Part shown: positions 46,039 to 56,028 of the stretch, one piece after another
Layout of the letters: the number at the start of each line of letters is the position of its first letter
How positions within the stretch are numbered: position 1 is the stretch's first letter
Assembly: GCA_003609755.1 (NCBI GenBank)
Contig: AP017991.1
Location: forward strand, 1,939,501 to 2,003,500
DNA from: Planktothrix agardhii NIES-204
GTDB lineage: Bacteria > Cyanobacteriota > Cyanobacteriia > Cyanobacteriales > Microcoleaceae
DNA length: 64,000 nucleotides
Reading direction: 5' to 3'
Notes under the pieces: generated by a model
Told to the model about the DNA's origin: nothing
Seen by the model: the letters and a program-made list of their open reading frames with translations, nothing else
Database searches by the model: none
Position numbers and translations under genes: made by a program

Positions 46039-46173
46039 ATGCAGAAATTACGGGAAAATCATTCAAATACGCAGAAAGTTTCGGAAAATTATCTAACATT
46101 TTTAAGCAAGGTTTTAGAAGAACAGCGTACTGAGGAATTATCGGAGGAATGGAGTTTAGAAATTATTCAGTAA
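46039..46173 (+). CDS. Short hypothetical protein, 44 residues
   Basis: A small frame nine bases after the STAND stop: MQKLRENHSNTQKVSENYLT, FLSKVLEEQRTEELSEEWSL, EIIQ. It is charged, helical and acidic at the end. The position right behind the STAND gene suggests co-transcription. There is no clear ribosome site. Function unknown; it may be the tail of a lost C-terminal part. Confidence 0.4.
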   Translation: MQKLRENHSNTQKVSENYLTFLSKVLEEQRTEELSEEWSLEIIQ

Positions 46174-46192
46174 ATGTCAAAAGACCTTTAAA

Positions 46193-46284
46193 ATTGTCAT
46201 CCTGAATGTAGCGAAGCGGAATGAAGGATCTCTGATGATTCAGTTAGAGTACAATGAGATTTTTCGCAAGCTCAGAATGACAAT
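46193..46284. repeat. REP/MITE-like element with ATTGTCAT termini
   Basis: The arms ATTGTCATCCTGA (46193-46205) and TCAGAATGACAAT (46272-46284) are inverted. Inside are GCGAAGCGGAATGAAGGATC and ATGAGATTTTTCGCAAGCTC, the pattern of a palindromic element common to many bacteria. It has inserted into the 3' end of the minus-strand hicB gene. Confidence 0.75.
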
Positions 46285-46470
46285 CAAAACAGCCCTTAAA
46301 CTTTCAATATATAATTCAATCGCTTCTGTAATATTATCGATCGCTTCTTCAAAAGAATCTCCTTGAGAATGACAACCTTTTAGAATAGGGCAAAAAGCAT
46401 GATAACCGACCTCGGGTTCTTTTTGCAGAATCACTGTATAATTGTAAACCTGTTTATTATTGTTATCCAT
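46240..46470 (-). pseudogene. HicB-type antitoxin gene with 3' end replaced by a repeat element
   Basis: Residues 1-58 are a good HicB domain (YNYTVILQKEPEVGYHAFCP, ILKGCHSQGDSFEEAIDNIT, EAIELYIESLRA). From there on the protein (VLIVILSLRKISLYSN) is simply the translation of the repeat element at 46193-46284. The normal C-terminus is lost. The residual domain could still fold. No HicA lies beside it. Confidence 0.7.
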
Positions 46471-46709
46471 AAGTTTTTAACTTGTTAGTAATCTACCTAA
46501 TTTTACCTCGGCATCATTCTATTTAGTCCAAATGTATCCCAACAAACAGAACAATTTTTTGTTTTCCCCAACCCCCCTAACTCCCCCACAACTCCCCTGA
46601 ACCAAGGTAAGCTGACATAATAGGTTTTTCCCTCCCTTAATGGGCCTTTGTTGCCCTCGGAGACTGTAAAGCCCTAGGTATCTACATTCATAACCTGAAA
46701 TTGACTGCC

Positions 46710-49700
46710 ATGAATACTCACACATTCCCCGAAAAACAGGGTTTATACGATCCACAATTTGAACACGACGCTTGCGGGGTCGGGTTTATTGTGCAGATGA
46801 AAGGTAAACAGTCCCACGATATTGTGGAACAGGGGTTAACTATTCTCCTCAACCTCGACCATCGCGGCGCCTGTGGTGCGGAAACCAATACGGGTGACGG
46901 GGCGGGAATTTTAATGCAACTCCCCCACAAGTTCCTGAAAAAAGTGGCCGCGGCGGAGAATATTACCCTCCCCGCACCCGGTCAGTATGGCGTCGGGATG
47001 ATGTACGCTTCCCCCGATACCAACGCCAGGGAAAGCGGTCGCCGGATATTTGAGAAAATTGCGGCGGATGAAGGTCAACAGGTCTTAGGGTGGCGGGACG
47101 TACCGACGGATAACTCCTCCCTGGGAAATACCGCTAAAATGAGTGAACCCTTCATGCAGCAGGTGTTTATTCAACGGGGTTCGGGCTTAGTTGATGATTT
47201 GGCCTTTGAACGGAAACTGTATGTGATCCGTAAACGGGCCCATACTGAGATCCGGGTGACACAAGTTGACACCTATTTGTATTTGTCGAGTCTCTCCTGT
47301 CGAACAATGGTATATAAGGGGATGTTGATGCCTGTACAGGTGGGTGATTATTACCCCGAACTCCATGATCCCGATATGGAAAGTGCCTTAGCGTTGGTTC
47401 ACTCGCGCTTCAGTACCAATACTTTCCCCAGTTGGGAACGTTCCCACCCCTATCGTTATATTGCCCATAACGGCGAAATTAATACCCTGCGAGGCAATAT
47501 TAACTGGATGACCGCCCGCCAGTCGATGTTTGAGTCGGAATTGTTTGGGGAGGATCTGAAAAAAATTAAACCCGTAATTAATATTAACGGTAGCGATTCT
47601 ACTATTTTTGATAATGCCCTAGAATTGTTAGTCTTGGCAGGGCGATCGCTTCCCCATGCGGTGATGATGATGATCCCCGAACCTTGGACGGCCCACGAGT
47701 CCATGAGTGACGAGAAAAAGGCCTTCTATGAATACCATTCCTGCTTAATGGAACCTTGGGATGGCCCGGCTTCTATTGCCTTTACCGATGGCACAATGAT
47801 GGGTGCTGTCCTTGACCGGAACGGTTTACGACCCTCCCGCTATTATGTCACTAAGGATGATTTGGTGATTATGGCCTCCGAGGCCGGAGTCCTACCTATT
47901 GAACCGGAGCGGGTGGCCCATAAAGGTCGGTTACAACCCGGGCGGATGTTCCTGGTGGATATGGAACAGGGGCGGATCATTGCCGATGAGGAAATTAAGG
48001 CTAAAATCGCTACGGAACAGCCCTATCGGGACTGGATCAACCAGAATATGGTGGAATTAGCCAACCTGAAAGACCCCGTAGAAACCAGCGATGGTGCGTC
48101 TACGGATGGGTTAGTTCAGCTACAAACGGCTTTCGGTTATACCTTCGAGGATCTGCGCCTATTATTAACGCCAATGGCGCGGGATGGCGTTGAGGCGGTG
48201 GGTTCGATGGGAACTGATACCCCGTTGGCGGTGTTATCCGATCGCCCCAAACTGCTTTATGATTATTTTCAACAACTGTTTGCTCAGGTAACAAACCCCC
48301 CTATTGACTCCATTCGGGAAGAAATTATCACCTCAGCCGAAACTACTATCGGGTCTGAACGCAACTTATTAAAACCCGAACCGGAAAGTTGCCACCTGAT
48401 CGAACTCAAAAGCCCCATTCTGAGTAACGAAGAATTAGCTAAACTCAAATTTGTTAATGAAGACGGTTTTCAAGCCGTTACCCTGCCAATTCTATTTAAC
48501 CCCAAAGATGGGGTAAAAGGGTTAGAAGCGGTCATGGAAGGGATTTTTGCCCAGGCTGACGAAGCAATTGCAGCCGGGGTGAACCTGTTAGTTTTGAGCG
48601 ATCGCGGTGTTGATTCCAACAATGCCCCCATCCCGGCTTTATTAGCGGTATCCGGTTTACATCACCATCTAATTCGTCAGGGGACTCGCACCCGGGTAGG
48701 AATTATTTTAGAATCCGGTGAACCGCGAGAAGTCCATCATTATGCCCTTTTAGTCGGTTATGGCTGTGGTGCGATTAATCCCTATATGGCGTTTGAAAGT
48801 ATCCACGACATGATCGAGCAAGGATTATTAGTCGGTGTGGACTATAAAACCGCCTGTAAAAACTACATCAAAGCCGCTACAAAAGGGGTAGTTAAAGTTG
48901 CTTCAAAAATCGGTATTTCCACTTTACAAAGTTATCGTGGTGCCCAAATTTTTGAAGCCATTGGTTTAAATCAATCAGTGATTGATCGATACTTTAGTTG
49001 GACAGCTACCCGGATTGAAGGCGCTGATTTAGATATTATTGCTCAAGAAGCAATTATCCGCCATACCCACGCTTTCCCCAACCAACCCGGAGATAAAACC
49101 CATACCCTAGATGTGGGTGGTGAATATCAATGGCGTAAGGAAGGAGAAGCCCATTTATTAAGCCCGGAAGCGATTCATTCTTTACAGAAAGCAGTGCGCC
49201 TGGGAGATTATGAATTGTTCAAAAAATACGCCCAGTTAGTGAATGAGCAAAACCAAAAATATTTTACCCTGCGCGGCTTATTGGAATTTAAAGATCGTCA
49301 ACCGATTCTATTGGAAGAAGTCGAACCCATTGAAGCAATTATGAAGCGCTTTAAAACCGGGGCGATGAGTTATGGCTCGATTTCTAAGGAAGCCCATGAA
49401 ACCTTAGCGATCGCCATGAATCGGATTGGTGGTAAGTCTAACACAGGAGAAGGCGGCGAAGACCCAGAACGTTATACCTGGACAAACGAACAAGGGGACT
49501 CGAAAAATAGCGCTATTAAGCAAGTCGCCTCCGGTCGGTTTGGGGTGACGAGTTTGTACCTTTCCCAAGCCAAGGAAATTCAAATCAAAATGGCACAAGG
49601 CGCAAAACCCGGAGAAGGGGGACAACTCCCCGGACGCAAGGTTTATCCGCCTATTGCCAAAGTCCGCCATTCTACCCCCGGCGTGGGTTTGATTTCCCCC

Positions 49701-51305
49701 CCTCCTCACCACGATATTTATTCTATTGAGGACTTAGCCGAATTAATCCACGATTTGAAAAATGCGAATCGGGCAGCGCGGGTTAGTGTGAAATTAGTCT
49801 CGGAAGTCGGAGTTGGAACCATTGCCGCCGGGGTTGCTAAAGCCCATGCCGATGTGGTATTAATCTCCGGTTTTGATGGGGGTACGGGGGCGTCTCCCCA
49901 AACTTCGATTAAACACGCCGGACTCCCTTGGGAGTTGGGTTTGGCAGAAACCCATCAAACCCTGGTGTTGAATAATTTGCGATCGCGCATTGCTGTTGAA
50001 ACCGATGGTCAGATGAAAACCGGCCGGGATGTGGTGGTAGCCGCGTTGTTAGGGGCGGAGGAATTCGGCTTTTCAACAGCCCCGTTAGTTACCTTGGGTT
50101 GTATTATGATGCGGGTGTGCCACCTGAATACCTGCCCGGTGGGTATCGCCACCCAAAACCCCCAACTGCGGGAAAGCTTTTCGGGTGATCCTGAGTATAC
50201 CGTTAATTTCATGAAGTTCATCGCCCAGGAAGTCCGAGAAATCATGGCACAGTTGGGTTTCCGCACCTTAACTGAAATGGTGGGACGGACGGATATTTTG
50301 GAAGGCAAGAAAGCCGTTGACCATTGGAAAGCCAAGGGTATTGACCTCTCGAAAATCCTCTATCAACCGGAAGTTGGGGAGGATATCGGCCGTTATTGTC
50401 AAATTCCCCAGGATCACGGTTTAGATAAATCTATGGATATCACCGTGTTACTGGATCTGTGTAAACCCGCTATTGAGAATGGTGAGAAGGTTGAGGCGAC
50501 CCTACCGATTAAAAATATTAACCGGGCGGTGGGAACGATTTTAGGCAATGAAATCACCAAAAACCATTGGCACGGTTTACCGGAAGATACGGTGCATCTG
50601 CATTTCCAAGGTAGTGCGGGTCAAAGTTTTGGGGCTTTTGTACCCAAGGGTGTGACCTTAGAATTGCAAGGGGATGCTAACGACTATGTGGGCAAGGGAT
50701 TAAGCGGAGGTAAAATTATTATTTATCCACCAGCAATTTCCACTTTTATCCCTGAAGATAACATTATTATCGGGAATGTGGCGTTATATGGCGCAACCCT
50801 GGGGGAAGTCTATATCCGAGGGTTAGCGGGTGAACGTTTTGGGGTGCGTAACTCCGGCGTGAATGCCGTTGTCGAGGGTGTGGGAGATCACGGTTGTGAA
50901 TATATGACCGGAGGTAAGGTGGTTGTCCTGGGTGCGACCGGACGGAACTTTGCGGCGGGGATGAGTGGCGGTATTGCTTATATCTTTGATGAAACTGGCG
51001 ATTTTGCCACCCGTTGCAATACGTCCATGGCGGATTTAGAAAAGTTGGAAGACCCGGAAGAAATTAATCAGGTTTACCAATTAATTGCTAAACACGCGGA
51101 GTATACCAAGAGTCAAAAAGCGCTGAAAATTTTGGCAAATTGGACGGAAATGATTCCGACTTTTGTTAAGGTGATTCCACGGGATTATAAGCGGGTTTTG
51201 GAAGCATTAAAAGAGGCTGAAAAATCCGGTTTAACGGGGGATGAAGCGTTAACGGCGGCGTTTGAAGCAAATTCCCGTGATGTGGCGCGGGTTGGCGGAA
51301 GTTAA
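46710..51305 (+). CDS. gltS: Ferredoxin-dependent glutamate synthase (Fd-GOGAT)
   Basis: This large enzyme (1531 residues) transfers the amide of glutamine to 2-oxoglutarate, using reduced ferredoxin, and is central to ammonium assimilation. The N-terminal Ntn amidotransferase has the nucleophile C22 ([11 protein letters not shown]), which would be exposed by propeptide removal. The central and FMN domains follow ([20 protein letters not shown]). The 3Fe-4S cysteines lie in [19 protein letters not shown], and the C-terminal beta-helix domain ends the protein. There is no NADPH-dependent small subunit gene nearby, in line with the ferredoxin form. The ATG at 46710 is preferred to a TTG three codons earlier. 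Confidence 0.97.
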   Translation: MNTHTFPEKQGLYDPQFEHDACGVGFIVQMKGKQSHDIVEQGLTILLNLDHRGACGAETNTGDGAGILMQLPHKFLKKVAAAENITLPAPGQYGVGMMYASPDTNARESGRRIFEKIAADEGQQVLGWRDVPTDNSSLGNTAKMSEPFMQQVFIQRGSGLVDDLAFERKLYVIRKRAHTEIRVTQVDTYLYLSSLSCRTMVYKGMLMPVQVGDYYPELHDPDMESALALVHSRFSTNTFPSWERSHPYRYIAHNGEINTLRGNINWMTARQSMFESELFGEDLKKIKPVININGSDSTIFDNALELLVLAGRSLPHAVMMMIPEPWTAHESMSDEKKAFYEYHSCLMEPWDGPASIAFTDGTMMGAVLDRNGLRPSRYYVTKDDLVIMASEAGVLPIEPERVAHKGRLQPGRMFLVDMEQGRIIADEEIKAKIATEQPYRDWINQNMVELANLKDPVETSDGASTDGLVQLQTAFGYTFEDLRLLLTPMARDGVEAVGSMGTDTPLAVLSDRPKLLYDYFQQLFAQVTNPPIDSIREEIITSAETTIGSERNLLKPEPESCHLIELKSPILSNEELAKLKFVNEDGFQAVTLPILFNPKDGVKGLEAVMEGIFAQADEAIAAGVNLLVLSDRGVDSNNAPIPALLAVSGLHHHLIRQGTRTRVGIILESGEPREVHHYALLVGYGCGAINPYMAFESIHDMIEQGLLVGVDYKTACKNYIKAATKGVVKVASKIGISTLQSYRGAQIFEAIGLNQSVIDRYFSWTATRIEGADLDIIAQEAIIRHTHAFPNQPGDKTHTLDVGGEYQWRKEGEAHLLSPEAIHSLQKAVRLGDYELFKKYAQLVNEQNQKYFTLRGLLEFKDRQPILLEEVEPIEAIMKRFKTGAMSYGSISKEAHETLAIAMNRIGGKSNTGEGGEDPERYTWTNEQGDSKNSAIKQVASGRFGVTSLYLSQAKEIQIKMAQGAKPGEGGQLPGRKVYPPIAKVRHSTPGVGLISPPPHHDIYSIEDLAELIHDLKNANRAARVSVKLVSEVGVGTIAAGVAKAHADVVLISGFDGGTGASPQTSIKHAGLPWELGLAETHQTLVLNNLRSRIAVETDGQMKTGRDVVVAALLGAEEFGFSTAPLVTLGCIMMRVCHLNTCPVGIATQNPQLRESFSGDPEYTVNFMKFIAQEVREIMAQLGFRTLTEMVGRTDILEGKKAVDHWKAKGIDLSKILYQPEVGEDIGRYCQIPQDHGLDKSMDITVLLDLCKPAIENGEKVEATLPIKNINRAVGTILGNEITKNHWHGLPEDTVHLHFQGSAGQSFGAFVPKGVTLELQGDANDYVGKGLSGGKIIIYPPAISTFIPEDNIIIGNVALYGATLGEVYIRGLAGERFGVRNSGVNAVVEGVGDHGCEYMTGGKVVVLGATGRNFAAGMSGGIAYIFDETGDFATRCNTSMADLEKLEDPEEINQVYQLIAKHAEYTKSQKALKILANWTEMIPTFVKVIPRDYKRVLEALKEAEKSGLTGDEALTAAFEANSRDVARVGGS

Positions 51306-51310
51306 GTGTT

Positions 51311-51457
51311 AGAAACCGGGTTTCTTAAGTTATCTCTTGGTTGAGAAACAAAGTTATGACAGAAACCCGGTTTCTCGGAGCACGATGGAGGTCAGAAACC
51401 GGGTTTCTCCATAAATCTCTGTTAGGAAGCAAAGGTGATCGCAGAAACCCGGTTTCT
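51311..51457. repeat. Two copies of a dyad built from AGAAACC(C/G)GGTTTCT palindromes
   Basis: Palindromes occur at 51311-51325, 51361-51375, 51394-51408 and 51443-51457, alternately with CCGGG and CCCGG centres. Each pair is about 50 bases apart and the in-between sequence is also partly repeated (ATCTCT, GAAACAAA, GTGATCGC). A variant (AGAAACAGGGTTTCT) is at 51681-51695. The same unit recurs at 52445-52595 and once at 55347. These fill the gap after gltS. Confidence 0.85.
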
Positions 51458-51463
51458 AGGAGG

Positions 51464-51616
51464 TCATATTTTCAAATAAGATATGACTATTTTTCCATTT
51501 TCTATACGGCAAATTACTGAATTATCTGCTTTCAGATTGAAAAATTTTACAATATAGTCCGGTATTGGCAAAGCTAAGGAATTACCCAAGTTGCTGATGT
51601 TTATTTTTGCTGTCAT
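51464..51616 (-). CDS. AbrB/MazE-type antitoxin-like protein, 3'-truncated
   Basis: A 50-residue frame on the minus strand: MTAKINISNLGNSLALPIPD, YIVKFFNLKADNSVICRIEN, GKIVISYLKI. The NLGNSLALPIP opening and the VxxxIENGKIVI strand are the SpoVT/AbrB swapped-hairpin fold of MazE antitoxins. Typical MazE proteins go on for about 30 residues to bind MazF; here the frame ends seven bases from the palindromic repeat at 51443-51457, so the toxin-binding tail is missing. No MazF gene follows. It may still bind DNA. Confidence 0.5.
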   Translation of the reverse strand: MTAKINISNLGNSLALPIPDYIVKFFNLKADNSVICRIENGKIVISYLKI

Positions 51617-51694
51617 ACATTGGCGATTTTAATGCTCAGGTCTATCTATTATAACAACTAGATATAGTCGCGTGGGTCTGAGAAACAGGGTTTC

Positions 51695-52345
51695 TTATTG
51701 TTGGATTTCATCGGTTAGCTCGTTTACTTCTTCTGCGTTAGCCTCAAAATTAATTCGTTGGTAAATATCTCTCATTGGTATTTGAAATTCTACGGATTCT
51801 AGGGTTAATACAGAGTCTTCTGAATCATATTCTGTTAATTCCCATTTGCTCTTAGAGTTTTTAGCAAATTGCTCAATATGATAGCTATATTGGTCAATCA
51901 AAATGTATTCTCTAAAGGTAGGGATTGAGCGATAAAAGAAGAATTTATTACCGCGATCGTAGTTTTTAGTTGAATTGGATAAAACCTCAATAATTACCAG
52001 AGGATTTGTTACAACTGTTTGGTTATTTTCTTGATAGATTGGTTCTTCTTGAATTACCATGATATCGGGATAGACATAACGGCGAGTTTGGGGTATCCAC
52101 AGACGCACATCATTGATAAATATCTCATAATTTTGCTCCTTTATAGTCAAAGGAAATTTGCGGCAAAAATTCAGTGCGAGTTTGTTGTGGTTGGTTGTTC
52201 CGCCTGTCATTGTTACTATCTCCCCATCATGGTATTCACTTTTGTCGATCGCAGTTTCTTCTAATGCTAGATATTCCTCTGGCGTGTAATAGCGTTTTTC
52301 GGTTTTGGGTTGCTTTTCGATAGCTGATTTTTCTTGGGTTTGCAT
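51695..52345 (-). CDS. Uma2 family (DUF820) PD-(D/E)XK nuclease-fold protein
   Basis: A Uma2-family protein of 216 residues. AGAAGG stands eight bases before the ATG at 52345, so this start is preferred over the one at 52351. It shows RYYTPEEYLALEETAIDKSE, YHDGEIVTMTGGTTNHNKLA, the metal-site region VYPDIMVIQEEP and LVIIEVLSNSTKNYDRGNKF. A distinctive acidic tail (EANAEEVNELTDEIQQ) closes it. The stop lies in the variant palindrome at 51681-51695. Function unknown; third Uma2 gene of the window. Confidence 0.87.
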   Translation of the reverse strand: MQTQEKSAIEKQPKTEKRYYTPEEYLALEETAIDKSEYHDGEIVTMTGGTTNHNKLALNFCRKFPLTIKEQNYEIFINDVRLWIPQTRRYVYPDIMVIQEEPIYQENNQTVVTNPLVIIEVLSNSTKNYDRGNKFFFYRSIPTFREYILIDQYSYHIEQFAKNSKSKWELTEYDSEDSVLTLESVEFQIPMRDIYQRINFEANAEEVNELTDEIQQ

Positions 52346-52444
52346 GATCATTTCCTTCTGCTCTCAAGTGATTTTATGATAACATGAAATAAGTTAGATT
52401 AAATAGCAATAAACATACTCGATCACGAGCGATCACCAGTTCTT

Positions 52445-52595
52445 AGAAACCGGGTTTCTCCACAAATCTCTCGGTTGGGAAACAAAAGTGATTGCAGAAA
52501 CCCGGTTTCTCGGAGCGCTGCTGGAGGTCAGAAACCGGGTTTCTCCACAAATCTCTCTGTTGGGAAACAAAGGTTATTCCAGAAACCCGGTTTCT
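52445..52595. repeat. Two further copies of the AGAAACC(C/G)GGTTTCT dyad
   Basis: Palindromes at 52445-52459, 52496-52510, 52530-52544 and 52581-52595, with the same spacing (51 bases within, about 34 between units) and nearly the same spacer (CCACAAATCTCTC...GAAACAAA) as at 51394-51457. They lie just beyond the 3' end of the WD40 gene (stop at 52607). Confidence 0.87.
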
Positions 52596-52606
52596 CGGAG
52601 TCTGGG

Positions 52607-55324
52607 TCACACCACCCGCCAAATCATAATCGTGCCGTCATCACCACCACTCACAAGCGTCTGCCCATCTGGGCTGATGGCGAGGGACTTAACCTCATCA
52701 GAATGCTCAGAATGCCCAGTCAGGGTGCCAAGTTCCTGCCCCGTACTCAAATCCCAAATCGTAATCGTGTAATCACCACCAATCACAAGGGTCTGCCCAT
52801 CCGGGCTGATAGCGAGGGAATTAACCCACCAGTCCACCACAGTGAGGGTACGAAGTTCTTCGCCCGTACTCAACTGCCATATCTTAATCGTGGTGTCAAA
52901 ACTACAACCCATAGAACCCATAACAGTATCACCACTCGCAAGAATCTGCCCATCCGGGCTGATGGCGACGGAATCAATCGGGTTAGAATCCCAACAACAA
53001 GTCAGGGTGCGAAGTTCCCGCCCCGTACTCAACTGCCAAATCTTAATCGTGTTGTCATAAATGTCACTCACAACAGTATGACTGCTACTGACAAGAATTT
53101 GCCCATCCGGGCTGATGGCGACGAAATTAACCGAGTCAGAATGTACAGTCAGGGTACGAAGTTCTTCGCCCGTGCTCAACCGCCAAATCTTAATCGTGTT
53201 GTCACGACTGCCACTCAAAAGGGTCTGCCCATCCGGGCTAATGGCGACGGAATTAACCGATTCAGAATGCCCAGTCAGGGTGCGAAGTTCCTGCCCCGTA
53301 CTCAAATCCCAAATAGTAATCGTCTTGTCATCACTACCACTGACAAGAATTTGCCCATCCGGGCTAATGGCGACGGAATTAACCGACCCAGAATGCCCAA
53401 GGGTGCAAGCAACTGAGGCATTTTCTAGCTTGCGTTTGCGCTCAATTTCTCGTTGTCGCTGACGTTCAGCTTCTCGTTGTCGCTGACGTTCAGCTTCCAG
53501 TTGTTCCTGGCGTTCAGCTTCCAGTTGTTCCTGACGTTCAGCTTCCAGTTGTTCCTGACGTTCAGCTTCCAGTTGTCGCTGACGTTCAGCTTCCAGTTGT
53601 CGCTGACGTTTGACTTCCAGTTGTCGCTGACGTTTGGCTTCTTGTTGACGTTTGTATTCCGCTTCTTGGCGCTGCATCGCCACCCGAATCATTTCCTGGT
53701 GTTGACTTTCCCCAATAGCAGCCAAACACCCATTCAGCTTTTCCAAATATTCTTTATCCCCCACCGTCAAAGCTGATGTAACAGCCTCTAATAACTCCAA
53801 CAAACCCGGTTTTTGTTCTTCAATAGAAGAAACCAGATTTCTCAACATCAGCCAAACTTTTATCGAATACTTAATCTGTTTTCTGGCCCAAGATTGATCG
53901 GGTAAATAACTCAAACTCTGGGCTAAATCTAAATATAAATCGGGAATCAGATGAGGGCGATCGCATCCTGCTAATTGATAGAGATTTTGATAGCTGGAAA
54001 CAATCTCACCCACCAGCATTTGATTCAAACTTTCACTCGGCACTTTTTCCAATAATCCCGGCAACAGTTCTGGCAATTTCGGACGCACATCAGCATGGGA
54101 AAAATGATAGCGATCGGCCATCAAACCCACTAAAATACAATGGCAAATCCCTAAAAATTGCGCCAGTTCTCGAATATATTTATCTTCGCGCACATTGTAT
54201 TTATAATCATGCTGACCGCTTCTGCCAAACTCACGGTCTTCTTCCTCTTCTTCTAAAATTAAAAGATTCAGTTCATCATCCCCACCCCGTCGCTTCAGAT
54301 CCTCTAAACTTCTGCCTTTTTCTAATAACTTCATTCGGTACTCTCGCCACTCTTGGGCATATTTGCGGGCGATGGGATACAAAACCTCTTTCCAGGGAAC
54401 CGTCAGCACTTTTTCATAATGAGGGACTTTTTCTAGCATATCCCAACCTGCTAAATAAATCCGTAGCAAATCCCCATCAACTTTAGACTCTAAAACCACA
54501 GTAGGAATTGATTTAAGGACATGATGCAAAATATCTACTGCAATCTTACCATGAGAAGATTTGCTTTCCCAATCTGCACCTTGATATCTGACAGGTCTTT
54601 CCTGACTGGTGAGGGGATAATATTTGCAAAATTCCTGCACTTGATCTGTTAAGGAATCTTCTATTTTACTAAAACCTTGGGCAGCATTGGGGAATTTTTC
54701 ATACTCTAATGCTGGAGGTGAAATAATCACTAAAAGTGGAATATTCCGATAATTTTCTTGATAGATTTTGTAAGCATCTAAAATCACTATAGCTGGAGTT
54801 TTTAGGGGAAAAGTGTCTCGAATTGCTTGATCATCGGCGAGTTCTATCGCAGTTAATAATTGAACGCGAGATAATGTTAGTTGAGTTTCCCGACGGTATT
54901 CTTCTAATCGTTGTTCATGTTGTAAGCGTCTTGCTAACTGTTCGGCTTCAAAATCTTGTCGTTTTTGCAGTCGCGCATTTTCGCAAAATTGGCGATAGTC
55001 TTCAAGTTCTCGATTGAATTTTTGTCTTACTCCTTCCAAATCGGCTTGAAATTCTTGCCCCCTGGTTTGCATGGCAAATTGAGCATCAATTTTTAACCCT
55101 TCTAAAGACGCTTGAAAAGTTTGTTGACGTTCTTGTAAGTTGAATTGAGAAGCTATTCTATAACCTTCTAATTCTGCCTGAAATTCTTGGCGATTTGCTT
55201 CTAAATAAAACTGAGTTTCAATTTGATCAATTGTATTTTGTCGTTGCGCCATCGCTACCACTGTTTGCGGTGCAAAAAATCCTTGAATTGCTGTTATCAT
55301 TCCTTCAGCAAAATTCCAAACCAT
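52607..55324 (-). CDS. Coiled-coil/WD40 repeat protein
   Basis: A 905-residue protein. Residues 25-170 are a long coiled coil with period-like units (QAELEGYRIASQFNLQERQQ, FQADLEGVRQKFNRELEDYR). Residues 175-550 form a conserved helical domain of unknown type (AIVILDAYKIYQENYRNIPL). Then a strictly periodic linker of octads such as RQRQLEAE (560-640) leads to six WD40 repeats (HSGSVNSVAISPDGQILVSG; DKTITIWDLSTGQELRTLTG), ending at the C-terminus. The blades are near-identical, so a recent expansion is likely; six blades suggest an open or incomplete propeller. AGGAGG lies nine bases before the ATG. Probably a scaffold; partner unknown. Confidence 0.85.
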   Translation of the reverse strand: MVWNFAEGMITAIQGFFAPQTVVAMAQRQNTIDQIETQFYLEANRQEFQAELEGYRIASQFNLQERQQTFQASLEGLKIDAQFAMQTRGQEFQADLEGVRQKFNRELEDYRQFCENARLQKRQDFEAEQLARRLQHEQRLEEYRRETQLTLSRVQLLTAIELADDQAIRDTFPLKTPAIVILDAYKIYQENYRNIPLLVIISPPALEYEKFPNAAQGFSKIEDSLTDQVQEFCKYYPLTSQERPVRYQGADWESKSSHGKIAVDILHHVLKSIPTVVLESKVDGDLLRIYLAGWDMLEKVPHYEKVLTVPWKEVLYPIARKYAQEWREYRMKLLEKGRSLEDLKRRGGDDELNLLILEEEEEDREFGRSGQHDYKYNVREDKYIRELAQFLGICHCILVGLMADRYHFSHADVRPKLPELLPGLLEKVPSESLNQMLVGEIVSSYQNLYQLAGCDRPHLIPDLYLDLAQSLSYLPDQSWARKQIKYSIKVWLMLRNLVSSIEEQKPGLLELLEAVTSALTVGDKEYLEKLNGCLAAIGESQHQEMIRVAMQRQEAEYKRQQEAKRQRQLEVKRQRQLEAERQRQLEAERQEQLEAERQEQLEAERQEQLEAERQRQREAERQRQREIERKRKLENASVACTLGHSGSVNSVAISPDGQILVSGSDDKTITIWDLSTGQELRTLTGHSESVNSVAISPDGQTLLSGSRDNTIKIWRLSTGEELRTLTVHSDSVNFVAISPDGQILVSSSHTVVSDIYDNTIKIWQLSTGRELRTLTCCWDSNPIDSVAISPDGQILASGDTVMGSMGCSFDTTIKIWQLSTGEELRTLTVVDWWVNSLAISPDGQTLVIGGDYTITIWDLSTGQELGTLTGHSEHSDEVKSLAISPDGQTLVSGGDDGTIMIWRVV

Positions 55325-55377
55325 TTTAATTCCTCCTGGGGTTTTCAGAAACCCGGTTTCTCGGTTTCCGATTTAAA

Positions 55378-55536
55378 CTAAGATAAATTCAATATTTGCT
55401 TAACTTCATCTAAAGAAAAAGTAGGACTTTCTTGTTCTTCTTGCTGTGCTGTTCTTAACTCTTGTAAATCCTGTAAATTTTCTAATATTTTTTGAATTTT
55501 AACAAATTCTTCACTCAATTTAATCTCAAAAGACAT
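55378..55536 (-). CDS. Short coiled-coil protein upstream of the WD40 gene
   Basis: A 52-residue frame: MSFEIKLSEEFVKIQKILEN, LQDLQELRTAQQEEQESPTF, SLDEVKQILNLS. It is helical and acidic, with heptad-like hydrophobics in the first 30 residues. It is separated from the WD40 gene by 53 bases on the same strand, and a palindromic repeat (55347-55361) lies between. A helper or coiled-coil partner of the WD40 protein is possible. Not a known family. Confidence 0.45.
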   Translation of the reverse strand: MSFEIKLSEEFVKIQKILENLQDLQELRTAQQEEQESPTFSLDEVKQILNLS

Positions 55537-55717
55537 GGGCTATATCCTCCTAATCGTTGTTAATCTAGTATAGCGCGATCACATCACATCCCTACAGACC
55601 AAGGTATTATACATCTTTTAAAAATAGCGATCGCCCCATACCAACTCAAAACCAAATCAGTTATACTGGGATTATGTTTTAATTTGTACCCTAAGAGCAA
55701 TGTAAAATAGGCTAAAT

Positions 55718-55930
55718 ATGAGCAATACCTATACTGCAATTATTAAACAAGATGGGAATTGGTGGATTGGCTGGATTGAAGAAATTCCAGGAGTGAATTG
55801 TCAAGAATATTCCCGTGATCAATTATTGGCAAGTCTTAAAACTACGTTGGAAGAGGCATTAGAATTTAATCGCCAAGATGCTATTAATGCTGCTAATGGT
55901 AATTACCAAGAAGAAAAAATAGCGGTATGA
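55718..55930 (+). CDS. HicB-type antitoxin-like protein
   Basis: A 70-residue HicB-fold protein: MSNTYTAIIKQDGNWWIGWI, EEIPGVNCQEYSRDQLLASL, KTTLEEALEFNRQDAINAAN. It belongs to the short form common in cyanobacteria. Its stop overlaps the ATG of a hicA-like frame (55927) by four bases (ATGA), the standard hicB-hicA coupling. The toxin frame is destroyed, so this antitoxin is now without a partner. Confidence 0.8.
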   Translation: MSNTYTAIIKQDGNWWIGWIEEIPGVNCQEYSRDQLLASLKTTLEEALEFNRQDAINAANGNYQEEKIAV

Positions 55931-56028
55931 AGCGTAAAGAATTTATCCGCAAATGGGAGCAACGGCTTGTATTATTGTCACTTCTTTTATTCCCTATTAT
56001 GAACGGACTAAAGACTGGACAGCATTAG
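55927..56028 (+). pseudogene. Destroyed hicA toxin start
   Basis: The frame starts MKRKEFIRKWEQ, the typical HicA N-terminus (MKRKEFIRxLE), and then turns into unrelated residues (RLVLLSLLLFPIMNG) before a stop at codon 34. The double-stranded RNA-binding histidine region is missing. Deletion that joined the first 36 bases of hicA to another gene's 3' part is the simplest explanation. Confidence 0.6.

Noticed and set aside
51311-52595. Possible CRISPR array
   Set aside because: Units are palindromes in alternating form with similar spacers and irregular distances, and no cas gene is near.
52475-53462. Long plus-strand frames (up to 313 codons) antisense to the WD40 gene
   Set aside because: Their periodic sequence is the complement of WD40 blade repeats, and they start in the palindromic repeats; the minus-strand gene has a strong ribosome site and clear domains.
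53453-53776. 107-codon frame rich in FQLFLTFS
   Set aside because: It is the antisense of the octad linker; low complexity.
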